64,000 bases of DNA from Oscillospiraceae bacterium (lineage in GTDB: Bacteria > Bacillota > Clostridia > Oscillospirales > SIG627), in contig SVQW01000008.1 of the NCBI GenBank assembly GCA_015065085.1, positions 1-64,000 of the forward strand, given 5' to 3'. Within the stretch, counting starts at the first letter, position 1, and the number at the start of each line of letters is the position of its first letter. The translations under genes were made by a program, and so were the position numbers. Positions 41,357-50,566 of the stretch are shown here, one piece after another. The notes under the pieces were generated by a model. The model worked only from the letters and a program-made list of their open reading frames with translations, ran no database searches and was not told where the DNA came from.

Positions 41357-44300
41357 ATGAAAAAACTGACATCCGTTTTGTTGGTTGTCCTCATGGTGGT
41401 TATCCTTGCCCTGAGTGTTTCGGCGGCAGAGGAATCCATCGTTTGGGATTTTTCAAATCCCGATGATGTTGCTAAGTGGACGCCCTCAAAAACCACCAAT
41501 GTTGCGGTAAGCGACAGCGGTGCACTCATTTCCGGCGAAGGCAATGATATTAATCTTACCTACACCGCTGATATGGAGATTATGCTTCAGGACTACATGT
41601 ATTTTGTAGTTGAATACGCCGGCGCTACCAGAAGCGGCGGATTCCAGTTCTACCACTGGACCGAGGGCGTATCGGGTAACCCCCGTCTTGACGGCTCCAC
41701 CAAAATCGGCGATGCCGAAACCGTAATGTCCCATAAGTTCGACCTTACCACCCCTCCTGCCACAGCAAGCTGGAGCGGCAAGGTTACCAAGCTCCGTGTT
41801 GACCCCGTCCGCGGAAGCGATCCTCGTGAGATAATCGTTAAGTCCGTTGGTCTTTACAAGGACAAGGCTACATACGAAAAGAGCATAAAAGCGGCTGCAG
41901 AAGCGGCTATTCTTCCCGGTCAGCCTGTTCTTTTGTTTAACCCCGGTGCAGAAAATGTCTGCTTCCCCACCACCGGTTCAAGCTGTTTCATTACCTTTGA
42001 AAACAACTATGCTGTTATTAACTCTCTGGAAGGCCCCGAGGAGGGTAACGGCTTAAAGGGCGACCCCAACTTCTCTGTCGGTGTTGACTTTGACGGTGAT
42101 ACCTGGCACTGGATGAAGGTTCGTCTGAGAAACCTTTCCGATGCTACCCGCTTTGAGATGCACTTTGCTTCCGAGGGCAGCGGCGGTAAGATTGTGGGCG
42201 CTACCTGCACACAGTTCCCCATCACCTCCAAGGATGCGGATTTTGTTGAGTATGTTATCGACCTGAAAAAGGCAAATCTTGATTCCCAGAACGTTAACGC
42301 CGGTGTAAGCCTTACCGAATCCGTTTGGAAGGGTCTTATTTCCACCATTCGTTTCGACTGTATGTGGATGGCTGAGCCCTCGGGTCAGATGCCCACCGGA
42401 AGCCAGATGTACATAGACTATGTGGCATTCTTCCGCAGTGAAGAGGACGCAAAGAACTATGTTCCCGATCCTTCCACCGAAATCGAGCAGCCCAAGAAGA
42501 ACACCGGTGCTGCTAACCCTGTGTGGATATTCGATAACGAAGCGATCGTTAAAAATCAGTCCACCTCCGGCTCGGACGTTATGTTCTCCGGCGGTATGAT
42601 GAGACTTATCCCCACCAACTCCGACCCCATGATCACTCTTCAGCTTACCACACCCTTTGATTCTGCTGAATTCCCCATTTTTGCTTACCGTCACAGCACC
42701 ACTTCCACGGTAGGCACTCTGGGTGTTTTCTACTCCACCGATACAGGCGTTGACCTCTCCGATTCGTACAGCCCTGTTACCATTACACGTAACGGAACCT
42801 GGAGCAACACCATTGTTGACCTTTCTGATACCAAGCTGTACCCCAAGGATACCTGGAGCGGCAACATTGTAAGCATGCGTATTGACCCCATCAACGGCAA
42901 CGATACAAATGCTACAATCTATATTGACCGTATGGGCTTCTTCCGCACAAAGTCAGAGGCTTTGAAGTTCCTCTCTCAGGGCAGAAGCGGTCTTGATTAC
43001 AATACCAAGGCGTCCTTCAAGGACACTCTCCAGACCTCTCTTGTTCCCGCAAACACCCTTTATGACGGCTATAACGAGGCAGAATTCCTGCTCTCCTCCA
43101 CCACTCCCGTAGGCACCGGTACCAACCCCGTTGTTATGCGTACCAAGGCGGACGGCACTCAGGAAATAGTTGCTCTCGGCTACACCAACCCCGCAGGATA
43201 TACCACCTTCGTGGCAAACAAGCCCGCTAACTACTCTCTCGGTTACAGCCATAAGGAGTACAGCGATATTGCAGGCCACTGGGGCGAAAGCTACATCAAC
43301 TTCGTTTCCGACAGAACTCTGTTCGGCGGAACCTCTCCCACCGAGTTCAGCCCCGAGGATACCATGACCAGAGGTATGTTTGTTACCGTTCTGGGACGTA
43401 TGCACGGCGTTGACACCTCTAAGTACGACGGCAACACAGGCTACGGCGATGTGCCTGCCACCATGTACTATGCACCCTACATTCAGTGGGCTAAGGAATA
43501 CGGTCTTATGCCCGGTCTTTCTGATGTAACCTTCGGCGCAGAGGATCCCATCTACCGCGAAACCATGGCGGCAGTTATCGATAAGTACCTCAAGGTATTC
43601 GATTACTTTGTTACCGGCTACTCCGATGTTATTGATTTCAGTGACCTTGCAGGCGTTGATGCGGCTACTGTTGAGGCTATCAAGTCCGTTCAGAAGCTGG
43701 GCATTATCAACGGCAAGGGCGGCACAATCTTCGATCCCAAGGGTCTTTCCACCCGTGCAGAGGTTGCTACCGTTATGGAGCGTACCATCAAGACCGCACT
43801 GGGCGTAAATACCGCTCCCACTCAGTATGACGCCGCTTACTTCAACCGCGACCACATCAAGATTGGTGTATGGGGCTTTGTAAGTAACTTCGGCGACGAG
43901 TTCGGTATGACCAAGCTCCGCGACCTGGGCGTTAACCTTATCGTTACCGGTTCTGCTGTTTCCGGCTCTACCAAGAACACCGTATTCAACTACGCAGATA
44001 AGTACGGTATCGCAGTTCATGCCAATGACTTCGGCGCAAATAAGGCTACTCTCGAAGATCCCAACTGGAATCCTGCCATTATTGCAGCTGAATACAGCCA
44101 CCATCCTTCCTTTACAGGACATCACTTCACCGACGAGCCCGGTACTGATTCTTACCCTGTTCTGGGCGCATTGTCCAAGAGATACCATGAGTTCTTCCCC
44201 GACAAGATGGCGTTTGTAAACCTGCTTCCTATGTATGCTAACTCTGCACAGCTCAAGAAGGGCGCAGGCGCTGCAGCTATCGAGTACTACGATCCCGATC

Positions 44301-45079
44301 CCAACCTGTACAGAAAATACTGCCAGCAGTGGTTCGAGTATTTTGATGCAGATTATATCTGTACCGACATCTATCCTCTCCACGGTTCCACCGGCAGACC
44401 CGAGACCTGGAGCACCTACAAGGACTACTGCGAATCCATCAACCAGATTGCTACCGTTGCCCGCGAAAATGATGCCGAGTTCTGGTGCTGTATCCAGACC
44501 TGGGGATGGAACAGCGGCAAGCGTAATCCTACCGAGGCAGAATACAGATGGCAGTGCTACGCAATGCTGTCCTACGGCTGTACCGGTATCCTGCTGTGGT
44601 CTCTCAACAGCTCCAACGAAGTTGAGTTCCCCTCCATCTTCAATAAGAGCACAGGCGACGTTACCCAGCCTCTGTACGACGATTGCGCTAAGGTAATGTG
44701 GGAAATGAGAAATCTGTCCGACGTTTACGTTCAGTACAAGAACCTGGGCGCATTCACCATTAACTGCACCTCTGCTACTCCCTGGCTGAAGATGAGCGGT
44801 GAATATGAAAACTTCGGCATTATCTCTGAAACCGTTTCCGACGAGCCTCTGCTTATCGGATGCTTCGAAAAGAAAGAGGGCACCGGCTACGCATTCACCG
44901 TTGTTAACATGACCGACATCGTTGAATTCAAGCCCGCAACCCTTAAGTTCAAGATTGCTCAGCCTCTCACCGTAACCCTTTACGATGAAGCTGTTCCCAC
45001 CACTCTCACCGCTGATGCAAACGGATATTATACAATAAGTCTTGAAACCACCGACGGTGTATTCGTTACAGTGGGTTAA
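41357..45079 (+). CDS. Secreted SLH-domain protein with beta-sandwich modules and TIM-barrel-like hydrolase domain
   Basis: A 1,240-residue exported protein. Signal peptide MKKLTSVLLVVLMVVILALSVSA. Three beta-sandwich modules (about 28-175, 190-375, 390-540) end in VGLYKDKATYE, YVAFFRSEEDA and RMGFFRTKSEA. Three SLH repeats (about 634-815) carry MTRGMF, IYRETM and STRAEV, binding the pyruvylated wall polymer. Then residues ~833-1110 look like a glycoside-hydrolase-type barrel: KIGVWGFVSNFG, HFTDEPGTD (candidate acid Glu), CTDIYP, CIQTWGW, GILLWSL. A beta tail ends it. Usually SLH repeats are terminal; here they are internal. Paralogue on the other strand at 46313-50491. Confidence 0.82.
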   Translation: MKKLTSVLLVVLMVVILALSVSAAEESIVWDFSNPDDVAKWTPSKTTNVAVSDSGALISGEGNDINLTYTADMEIMLQDYMYFVVEYAGATRSGGFQFYHWTEGVSGNPRLDGSTKIGDAETVMSHKFDLTTPPATASWSGKVTKLRVDPVRGSDPREIIVKSVGLYKDKATYEKSIKAAAEAAILPGQPVLLFNPGAENVCFPTTGSSCFITFENNYAVINSLEGPEEGNGLKGDPNFSVGVDFDGDTWHWMKVRLRNLSDATRFEMHFASEGSGGKIVGATCTQFPITSKDADFVEYVIDLKKANLDSQNVNAGVSLTESVWKGLISTIRFDCMWMAEPSGQMPTGSQMYIDYVAFFRSEEDAKNYVPDPSTEIEQPKKNTGAANPVWIFDNEAIVKNQSTSGSDVMFSGGMMRLIPTNSDPMITLQLTTPFDSAEFPIFAYRHSTTSTVGTLGVFYSTDTGVDLSDSYSPVTITRNGTWSNTIVDLSDTKLYPKDTWSGNIVSMRIDPINGNDTNATIYIDRMGFFRTKSEALKFLSQGRSGLDYNTKASFKDTLQTSLVPANTLYDGYNEAEFLLSSTTPVGTGTNPVVMRTKADGTQEIVALGYTNPAGYTTFVANKPANYSLGYSHKEYSDIAGHWGESYINFVSDRTLFGGTSPTEFSPEDTMTRGMFVTVLGRMHGVDTSKYDGNTGYGDVPATMYYAPYIQWAKEYGLMPGLSDVTFGAEDPIYRETMAAVIDKYLKVFDYFVTGYSDVIDFSDLAGVDAATVEAIKSVQKLGIINGKGGTIFDPKGLSTRAEVATVMERTIKTALGVNTAPTQYDAAYFNRDHIKIGVWGFVSNFGDEFGMTKLRDLGVNLIVTGSAVSGSTKNTVFNYADKYGIAVHANDFGANKATLEDPNWNPAIIAAEYSHHPSFTGHHFTDEPGTDSYPVLGALSKRYHEFFPDKMAFVNLLPMYANSAQLKKGAGAAAIEYYDPDPNLYRKYCQQWFEYFDADYICTDIYPLHGSTGRPETWSTYKDYCESINQIATVARENDAEFWCCIQTWGWNSGKRNPTEAEYRWQCYAMLSYGCTGILLWSLNSSNEVEFPSIFNKSTGDVTQPLYDDCAKVMWEMRNLSDVYVQYKNLGAFTINCTSATPWLKMSGEYENFGIISETVSDEPLLIGCFEKKEGTGYAFTVVNMTDIVEFKPATLKFKIAQPLTVTLYDEAVPTTLTADANGYYTISLETTDGVFVTVG

Positions 45080-45176
45080 AATAACCGCAAATACTTTGTT
45101 GCCTGCGGGATGTCGCTCCCATTGGCACCGCGTCTTGCGGCATTTTAACCTCACTGTATTGTGAGATAACAACAAT

Positions 45177-45213
45177 AAAAAAAATGAGTGTCCTTTCGGA
45201 CACTCATTTTTTG
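45177..45213. terminator. Bidirectional terminator between convergent SLH and TIR genes
   Basis: AAAAATGAGTGTCC / GGACACTCATTTTTT with loop TTTC. Serves the SLH gene on the plus strand and the TIR gene on the minus strand. Confidence 0.92.
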
Positions 45214-45216
45214 TTT

Positions 45217-46296
45217 TCAAAGGGTAAGCAGGTCGATAACATTTTTTAAGAAATCGATTAATTTTTTTAATTCTTCTTTATCCATAACGGGCATGAGATG
45301 AAAGGTGCTTTTGTCTTTACAAACCGAAGTTATAAAAACTACGTTGCCGGCACACGGCTCGGTTGTGATGGCTTGGATGTCACAAAGCGGTATAATTGCT
45401 TTATTATGCTTTGCGTCGCAGGCGTAAATGTTTTTGTCGGTTATAACAAAGCCCTCCTTGGCACTGCCCAGCAATGTACCGTCCCTCAGAACAAGGGGTA
45501 ATTCGTCCGACTTACATGCGGAATATGAATGTGAAGCCCCGCGATACTTTCTGGCAAAAGCCTTGTCACTGCGCAGATAGATGCTGTGCACGAAAGCGTG
45601 ACATACCAATCCGTGGTGTATTGTGAGCTTTTCAATACATTTCTCCACACCCATTTCACGGTTTACAATATCGGTGACAGGTATGCCCCATGGGTCTTTT
45701 ATTAAAACGAAGGGCGTGTCGGTTGAGTCTTCTTCTTTAACTGCTTGCTTTTCATTGAGCGTACGGTCGTTTTTTGCCTCTGAGGGTGGTTCAGGCGCCG
45801 TAATAACCTCTTCGTCGGCTTTGCGGGGGGGAGTATCCTCGTTCCCGATTGCATTCGGCGGAGTGTGACGGGAAAAATAGGCATCAACCATTACAAGAAG
45901 CTTTTCCAGATCGGCATAATTGTAGCTCTGCTTGTCACGCAGGGTACGGGGAAGCTGATGTAACTCTATGCCACCTATAAAGGTAAGTATCTGTGCATCA
46001 GGCTTGTAGCCGTTCAGAATGTCTGCGTTAAAGGAGCGCCATTCGTATTTGAGCCATTCAGATTCAATGTATTCCACCTTTGAGGCGACTACTATGAGAA
46101 GCTGAGCGCTGTCAAGAGCGTTGTCTATAACGTCCTGATAGTCGCTGTTACCCATGGCGGTAACACTCTCACGGCTGAAAAATACCTTGTAACCCCTTTG
46201 TATAAGGGCGTTGTAAAGCTGTGTGGCTTTGGCAGTGTCCGGAGTTTGTTTACCGTCATCTGTTTCCTTAAATGAAATGAAAATATCAAAATTCAT
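45217..46296 (-). CDS. TIR domain protein with C-terminal PH-like domain
   Basis: A 359-residue cytoplasmic protein without signal peptide. Residues 1-~145 are a TIR domain: FDIFISFKETD, the box-2 region GYKVFFSRES, and SEWLKYEWRSF, where Glu four residues after Trp is in the place of the catalytic Glu of NAD-cleaving TIR enzymes. A charged linker (~150-200) leads to a beta-rich C-terminus (~225-350: DGTLLGSAKEGFVITDKNIYA, KAIIPLCDIQAI) that reads like a bacterial PH/GRAM-type domain. Bacterial TIR proteins cleave NAD or act in immunity and signalling. It is 16 nt behind, and co-oriented with, the giant SLH gene. Confidence 0.8.
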   Translation of the reverse strand: MNFDIFISFKETDDGKQTPDTAKATQLYNALIQRGYKVFFSRESVTAMGNSDYQDVIDNALDSAQLLIVVASKVEYIESEWLKYEWRSFNADILNGYKPDAQILTFIGGIELHQLPRTLRDKQSYNYADLEKLLVMVDAYFSRHTPPNAIGNEDTPPRKADEEVITAPEPPSEAKNDRTLNEKQAVKEEDSTDTPFVLIKDPWGIPVTDIVNREMGVEKCIEKLTIHHGLVCHAFVHSIYLRSDKAFARKYRGASHSYSACKSDELPLVLRDGTLLGSAKEGFVITDKNIYACDAKHNKAIIPLCDIQAITTEPCAGNVVFITSVCKDKSTFHLMPVMDKEELKKLIDFLKNVIDLLTL

Positions 46297-46312
46297 GGTT
46301 ACCTCTGAATTC

Positions 46313-49300
46313 TTATCCCAGGGTTACAAACACACCGTCGGTAGACTGAAGATTTACGGTATAATATCCGCTTGCGTCGGGTGTCAGGATGACGGGTTCA
46401 TTTTTTGTATACAGTGTGACGGTCACGGAGGAAGCGGTTTTGAATTTAAGAGTTGCGGGAGTATTGTCCTTCAGGTCGGTCATGTTAACCACCGTAAAGG
46501 CGTGACCTGTGCCCTCTTTCTTTTCGAAGCAACCGATAAGCAGAGGCTGGTCGGAAACGGTTTCGGACAGAATGTCAAAATCCTTGTATTCACCGCTCAT
46601 TTTCAGCCAAGGTGTTGCATCGGTGCAGTTGAGAGTGAAAGCACCCAGATTTTTGTACTGAATAAAGGTGTCGGACAGACGGCGCATTTCCCACATTACC
46701 GTCTTGCAGTCATTATATACGGGCTGAGTGATGTCTTTGGTATAGATGTTGAAGATAGAGGGGCGCTCGCGGTTCTGGGTTGTGAGCGACCACAGGAGTA
46801 TACCGGTACAGCCGTAGGACAGCATGGTGTAGCACTGCCATCTGTACTCGCCCTCGGTAGGAGTGCGCTTGCCTTCTGCCCAGCCCCAGGTCTGGATACA
46901 GCACCAGAATTCCGCGTTGTTTTCACGCGCGACTGTGGCAATCTGGTTGATGGATTCGCAGTAGTCCTTGTATGTCCACCAGGTGGAGCGGTTTTCAATT
47001 CCGGTTGTTCCGTTGAGGGGGTAAATGTCGGTGCAGATATAATCAACATCAAAATTTTCAAACCACATCTGACAATGCTTACGGTAACGGTCGGGGTCGG
47101 GGTCGTAGTACTCAATAGCCGCGGCACCTGCTCCGAATTTGAGCTGTGCGGCGTTGGCATACATGGGAAGCAGATTTACAAAGGGTATTTTATCCGGCAT
47201 TTGCTCGTTATACATTTTTGCAAGCTCACCCAGCCAGCCGAAATCATCCGAGCCGGGCTCGTCGGTTATATAATGACCGCTGAATGAGGGATGCTCACTG
47301 TAAGAAGCTACATGCTTGCCGAAATCGTATTCCGTCAGATTCTTGCGTGTGGGGAAATCGGTAACAAACAACTCAATTCCGTACTTATCGGCATAGTTGA
47401 AGGTAGGCTCCTTTGTGTTTGTGCCTGAGGTTGCACCGCCCGAAACGATAAGGTCAACACCCAGGTCGCGAAGCAGTGTCATACCCTTTTTGTTACCAAA
47501 AACAGAGGAGAAGCCCCATGCACCAATGCGTATTCTGTCTCTGCTGAAATATTCGGGTGCGTACTGTGTTGTTGCCGTGTTTACGCCCAGCACCGCTTTT
47601 ACGGTTTTCTGAGCTACTGCAGCAGCCTCGGCACGGGTGAGGATTCCGCAGGGGTCAAATTCGGTGTCATTCACACCTGCGAAAATGCCCAGACTCTGGG
47701 TAAATCCCACAGCCGAAATATCTTTTTCATCCACAGATGAAATGTCGGTGAATTCCGTTATATCGTCGTAAGCGGTAATATTGTATCCGAAAGCGGATAT
47801 ATAATCGGTGATAATATGTGCGATTTCAAGGCGTGTAATTGCCTTTTCGGGTTGGAATTCAACAGTACCCAAGCAGTTCAGCAAGCCGTTTTCCTCAGCC
47901 CAACGGACGTAGGGCGCGTAGTAAATATCCGATGCAATATCAGTGTAAGATGAGCCGTCGGTGTACTCCGGGGTGTCAACACCGTGCATACGTCCCAGGG
48001 CCGTTACGAACATTGCCCGCGTTATGGGCATGTCGGGTGAAAATTCGTTTTGCGAAGTACCGTTGAGAATTTCGTGAGCCGAAACAAAGTTGATGTATTC
48101 CTGTGCCCAGTGATTGTCGGTGTCGGTAAAGGCTTTTGTGTTATAGCCCAGAGTGTAGGTCGCCGGATCGGTTGCGATGTATGTGGTGTAATTATATTTG
48201 CTTACATAAGACATGGGGACAGGTGAGGTATTGCCGTTTTTATCGGTTTTGAGCACCACCGGAATTGTGCCCTCGCCCTCGGGAACAGTGGAGACGGGAG
48301 CAAAATCAAACTCATCAAATCCCTTGAACAGATTTCCTTCGGGCACTGTAACCTTGTACATCTTATCAATAAACACAGCACCTTTTGTAAGATCGGGCTC
48401 GCTTCTTCCCTGCGAAAGGAATTGGTAAGCCTCACTTTGTGTGCGGAAAAAGCCCATTCTGTCGATGTATATGTCGGCATCAAGGTCGGTGCCGTTGATG
48501 GGGTCTATGCGGACATAGTCGCATATTCCGTGCCAGTTGTCCTTGGGGTAGAGGTTAGTGTCTCCTAAGTTAACGATGATGTTCTGCCATGTTCCGTCAT
48601 TCTTGATTTTGAAGGGCGAATATGATTCGTCCGACAGGCTGGTCAGGGTAGATGTGGTATAAAACAAACCTGCGGTAGACACGGTTGATACTGTGCTGTG
48701 GCGGTAAGCGAAGTAGGGAAATTCCGCTGTGTCAAAGTACAATTCGGGTTCGATGGGAAGAACCATTATGGGGTCGCTGGTGGAGGGAGTAATGTGCATC
48801 ATATTGCCCACCGACGAAAGAAAAATTCCGCTGATGTCGGTGCTGTAAATCTTCTCCTCGGTATCAAACACCCACACAGGAGCCTTTGCGCCGGTATTTA
48901 TTTTGGGCTGTTCTACATCACTGCCCGCCGGGGGAGTGAAGGACTGAGCCTCCGAAAGGCTTTCGCAGAACGCTATATAATCTATATACATTGTCTGCGG
49001 AGCGTCTGTTTTAACATCGAAGGAGAACTGAAGCTTTGTTATATAGCCTACCCACATGCTGGAGGAAAGCTGTATGGTTTCGGTATCAACCGATGCCATG
49101 TTTGCGGCTCTTACGTCAATAATATATTCCTTGAAATCGGTGTCGCCGCTTGAAATTTCAAAAGCTGTGTTTGTGGGGAAGCTAAGCTGATGCTGTGAAC
49201 CGTCGGAGGCAAACCTCATGGTCATCGTATCGGCATCCGTCGTGTTTTTGAGCCGTATTTTCATGTAGGGATACAGGTTGGCTTCAAATTCTGCAGGTGC

Positions 49301-50491
49301 GGTAAAAGAAACGGCTTTATCCTCTGTGGTTATAATTGCGCTGCTGTCATCATAATCCACAACACAGCCTTTGCCGCCTGTTCCGAAAGCGGTGTTGCCG
49401 ATGGCTGTATTGAGTATATGTTGCTGTGCGTTGTTGCCCTTGAAGTTGTTGTAGGACATCATGTCGGGGAAAAGTGCAAGGTATTTTATATATCCGCTTC
49501 GTTGACCGTTCTGGCTTCGGCAGGGGTCGAGACGGAAGCGTGAAAGTGTTCCCGTCCAGGCGGATTCGTCGGGAGCATCGGTGAGCAGGTCAAAAAACAG
49601 CTCGCCCTCGTCCAGGGTGGGCATTGGGGAATGATAAAGATAAGGATTGCCTGTGTTTTTGTCCGACCAGTGGTAAAGCTGAAACCCACCGCTTTGTGTG
49701 TAGCCGCTGTATCCTACACTTACATAGGGGTAATTATCCAGCACAATGGGGTCGGAGGGATAGTGGTAGAAGAACAAATCATCCGTTTTTCCGCTGTAAA
49801 GCATACCGTTGGTTGTTGCGGTGGCGGAGGCAGAGCTGTGGGGCGTCCACATGTCAAGGTCGCTTTGCTTTGTAAAATCCCATATTATGGGCTTGAGCTC
49901 GTTGACGTACGGCGACACCTTGTAAGGCTTTTGTGCGTTTACGGGGTGGGCTTCCTTGTATGCCTCAAAGGTTGCCTCGTCCTTGAAAAGACCTGCATAT
50001 GCAATAAGATATTCACGTGCATTTTTAATTCTCATGGGGTCAAATCGGAAACGTGTGACCTTACCCGACCAGCTTGCCTTGGGATTGTTGCCGTTCTTGG
50101 TGTCGAAGGTGATGTACTGCACACCCTCGCCCTCACACAGAGTTCCCGAAAGATAAGGGTTTCCGGTAACGTTCTCTGTCCAGTGGTAGAACTGGAAGTT
50201 GCCGTCCGATTCGTCGCCCTCAATGGAAACGTTGGCGAAGGCGATTGCAAAAAAGCCGTAATCCTCCAGCATTATTTCTTCTTTCGGGTAGTATGAAAAA
50301 TTCATATTGTCCTCTGAGCCGGTGACATAAGTGCCCGAAGCGGTAAGAGTGGTGACGGCGGTAGAGGTGGGATGCCAGCTGTCATAAGTGTTTTTGTCGG
50401 AAAAATCCCACACAATAAAGTCGCTTGATGCGCTTACGCATAAAACGCACAAAAGTGTAACAACAAAAAATACAATAGGGAGCTTTTTCAT
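46313..50491 (-). CDS. Secreted SLH-domain protein, larger paralogue with four beta-sandwich modules
   Basis: A 1,392-residue exported protein, paralogue of the 1,240-residue one with one extra N-terminal module. Signal MKKLPIVFFVVTLLCVLCVSA. Modules begin FIVWDFSDKNTYDSW, IIWDFTKQSDLDMW, a diverged third, and PVWVFDTEEKIYS, ending YAGLFKDEATFE, YLALFPDMMSY, YIAFCESLSEA, RMGFFRTQSEA. SLH repeats (~789-965) carry ITRAMF, ITRLEI and LTRAEA. The hydrolase-like domain (~984-1260) has RIGAWGFSSVFG, YITDEPGSDD, CTDIYPLNG, CIQTWGW. GGAGG is ideally placed before the ATG at 50491. Followed in the same transcript by the TIR gene. Confidence 0.82.
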   Translation of the reverse strand: MKKLPIVFFVVTLLCVLCVSASSDFIVWDFSDKNTYDSWHPTSTAVTTLTASGTYVTGSEDNMNFSYYPKEEIMLEDYGFFAIAFANVSIEGDESDGNFQFYHWTENVTGNPYLSGTLCEGEGVQYITFDTKNGNNPKASWSGKVTRFRFDPMRIKNAREYLIAYAGLFKDEATFEAYKEAHPVNAQKPYKVSPYVNELKPIIWDFTKQSDLDMWTPHSSASATATTNGMLYSGKTDDLFFYHYPSDPIVLDNYPYVSVGYSGYTQSGGFQLYHWSDKNTGNPYLYHSPMPTLDEGELFFDLLTDAPDESAWTGTLSRFRLDPCRSQNGQRSGYIKYLALFPDMMSYNNFKGNNAQQHILNTAIGNTAFGTGGKGCVVDYDDSSAIITTEDKAVSFTAPAEFEANLYPYMKIRLKNTTDADTMTMRFASDGSQHQLSFPTNTAFEISSGDTDFKEYIIDVRAANMASVDTETIQLSSSMWVGYITKLQFSFDVKTDAPQTMYIDYIAFCESLSEAQSFTPPAGSDVEQPKINTGAKAPVWVFDTEEKIYSTDISGIFLSSVGNMMHITPSTSDPIMVLPIEPELYFDTAEFPYFAYRHSTVSTVSTAGLFYTTSTLTSLSDESYSPFKIKNDGTWQNIIVNLGDTNLYPKDNWHGICDYVRIDPINGTDLDADIYIDRMGFFRTQSEAYQFLSQGRSEPDLTKGAVFIDKMYKVTVPEGNLFKGFDEFDFAPVSTVPEGEGTIPVVLKTDKNGNTSPVPMSYVSKYNYTTYIATDPATYTLGYNTKAFTDTDNHWAQEYINFVSAHEILNGTSQNEFSPDMPITRAMFVTALGRMHGVDTPEYTDGSSYTDIASDIYYAPYVRWAEENGLLNCLGTVEFQPEKAITRLEIAHIITDYISAFGYNITAYDDITEFTDISSVDEKDISAVGFTQSLGIFAGVNDTEFDPCGILTRAEAAAVAQKTVKAVLGVNTATTQYAPEYFSRDRIRIGAWGFSSVFGNKKGMTLLRDLGVDLIVSGGATSGTNTKEPTFNYADKYGIELFVTDFPTRKNLTEYDFGKHVASYSEHPSFSGHYITDEPGSDDFGWLGELAKMYNEQMPDKIPFVNLLPMYANAAQLKFGAGAAAIEYYDPDPDRYRKHCQMWFENFDVDYICTDIYPLNGTTGIENRSTWWTYKDYCESINQIATVARENNAEFWCCIQTWGWAEGKRTPTEGEYRWQCYTMLSYGCTGILLWSLTTQNRERPSIFNIYTKDITQPVYNDCKTVMWEMRRLSDTFIQYKNLGAFTLNCTDATPWLKMSGEYKDFDILSETVSDQPLLIGCFEKKEGTGHAFTVVNMTDLKDNTPATLKFKTASSVTVTLYTKNEPVILTPDASGYYTVNLQSTDGVFVTLG

Positions 50492-50534
50492 AATTCCTCC
50501 GAAAAAAGTATTTAGAAAGCAAAACAATATATAA

Positions 50535-50563
50535 ATTATATACTAAAAAATGTATAAAGTCAA
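50535..50563 (-). promoter_or_regulatory. Promoter of the minus-strand SLH-TIR operon
   Basis: Minus strand: TTGACT (50563-50558), 17-bp spacer, perfect TATAAT (50540-50535). It starts just behind the stop of the AraC-type gene, so the SLH-TIR pair can be transcribed apart from its neighbour. Confidence 0.88.
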
Positions 50564-50566
50564 CAG

